From contig CAVJTU010000100.1 of NCBI GenBank assembly GCA_963652495.1, positions 1-7,754 on the forward strand: a DNA stretch of 7,754 nucleotides, given 5' to 3'. Each line of letters opens with the position of its first letter. The stretch's first letter is position 1. Below are positions 7,680 through 7,754 of this stretch, piece after piece. This DNA is from Anthropogastromicrobium sp963652495. GTDB lineage: Bacteria > Bacillota > Clostridia > Lachnospirales > Lachnospiraceae. The notes beneath the pieces are model-generated. The model was given only the letters and a program-made list of their open reading frames with translations, searched no databases and had not been told where the DNA came from. The position numbers were made by a program, and so were the translations under genes.

Positions 7680-7744
7680 GGGGTCAAAAGGCATTTTGAT
7701 CCCTTTGATACCAGATTGCTACGTGCTTTGCACTCTCGCAATCT
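7680..7744 (-). promoter_or_regulatory. Possible structured leader RNA (two hairpins and an alternative antiterminator pairing)
   Basis: Minus-strand hairpin A (7744-7713): AGATTGC/GCAATCT, an internal loop GAGA/GTA, then GTGC/GCAC around an AAA loop. Hairpin B (7703-7681): GGG(A)TCAAAA paired with TTTTGACCC around TGCC. The 3' arm of B (TTGACCCC, 7687-7680) can instead pair with GGGGGCAA (7659-7652), the 5' arm of the terminator hairpin, with one A.G mismatch. Such mutually exclusive helices are typical of attenuators and riboswitches. I recognise no known riboswitch class or T-box sequence here. The region also overlaps a possible coding tail, so this may be chance pairing. Confidence 0.3.
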
Positions 7745-7752
7745 TCAAAAAC
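7684..7752 (-). CDS. Possible C-terminal tail of an upstream minus-strand gene (partial at window edge)
   Basis: One minus-strand frame is open from the right edge to TGA at 7686-7684, giving 22 residues ending HVAIWYQRDQNAF. The terminator-like hairpin begins 23 bases after this stop, the usual place for a 3' end. The stretch is too short to assign a family and could be open by chance. If real, the inverted repeats in this stretch would be incidental. Confidence 0.3.
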   Translation of the reverse strand, partial: VFEDCESAKHVAIWYQRDQNAF

Positions 7753-7754
7753 AT

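Noticed and set aside
7602..7754. Known riboswitch or T-box leader (preQ1, lysine, SAM, c-di-GMP, T-box)
   Set aside because: I could not match the conserved core sequences of these classes as I recall them, so only an unclassified structured region is reported.
1..7754. tRNA, rRNA, CRISPR array, prophage or defence genes
   Set aside because: No such sequence pattern is visible; nearly the whole window is accounted for by coding sequence.

Overview
The window looks like chromosomal DNA from an anaerobic, low-to-mid GC Firmicute, most likely a gut-type clostridium of the Lachnospiraceae. This rests on the AGAGAGG/AAAGGAG ribosome-binding sites, the compact operon and the character of the proteins. 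It is an inference from style; no taxonomic marker gene is present.

Layout. Bases 1-55 look like one end of an IS21-type insertion sequence: two exact 16-base direct repeats 24 bp apart, then a ...ACA terminus. The sequence then runs straight into the middle of a plus-strand gene (57-1616), so that gene appears to have lost its N-terminal half to the insertion. Three more plus-strand reading frames follow in operon-like order: a complete GH38 alpha-mannosidase of 1040 aa (1647-4769), a possible 32-codon gene that fills the apparent gap (4769-4867), and a 676-aa member of the 'glutaminase A' (DUF4964/DUF5127/DUF4965/DUF1793) family (4864-6894). A minus-strand radical SAM gene (6903-7601) converges on them with only 8 bp between the two stop codons. 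Upstream of it lie a strong hairpin with a UUCG loop (7639-7660) and further inverted repeats out to the right edge. That edge region is either the tail of another minus-strand gene followed by its terminator, or a structured, attenuator-like leader of the radical SAM gene.

How the genes work together. None of the three large plus-strand proteins shows a signal peptide where its N-terminus is visible. The mannosidase resembles the cytosolic MAN2C1-like branch of GH38. The set therefore looks like an intracellular unit that trims imported mannose-containing glycans: an exo-mannosidase plus two poorly characterised glycosidase-like proteins. No transporter or regulator is visible; they may lie left of the insertion. 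The radical SAM gene is unrelated in orientation. It carries an Elp3-like Cys-x4-Cys-x2-Cys cluster and may be a QueL-type queuine lyase, a tentative call made from memory of the family.

Most noteworthy: the IS-end/gene junction, the small ORF joined by stop/start overlaps on both sides, and the mutually exclusive hairpins upstream of the radical SAM gene.
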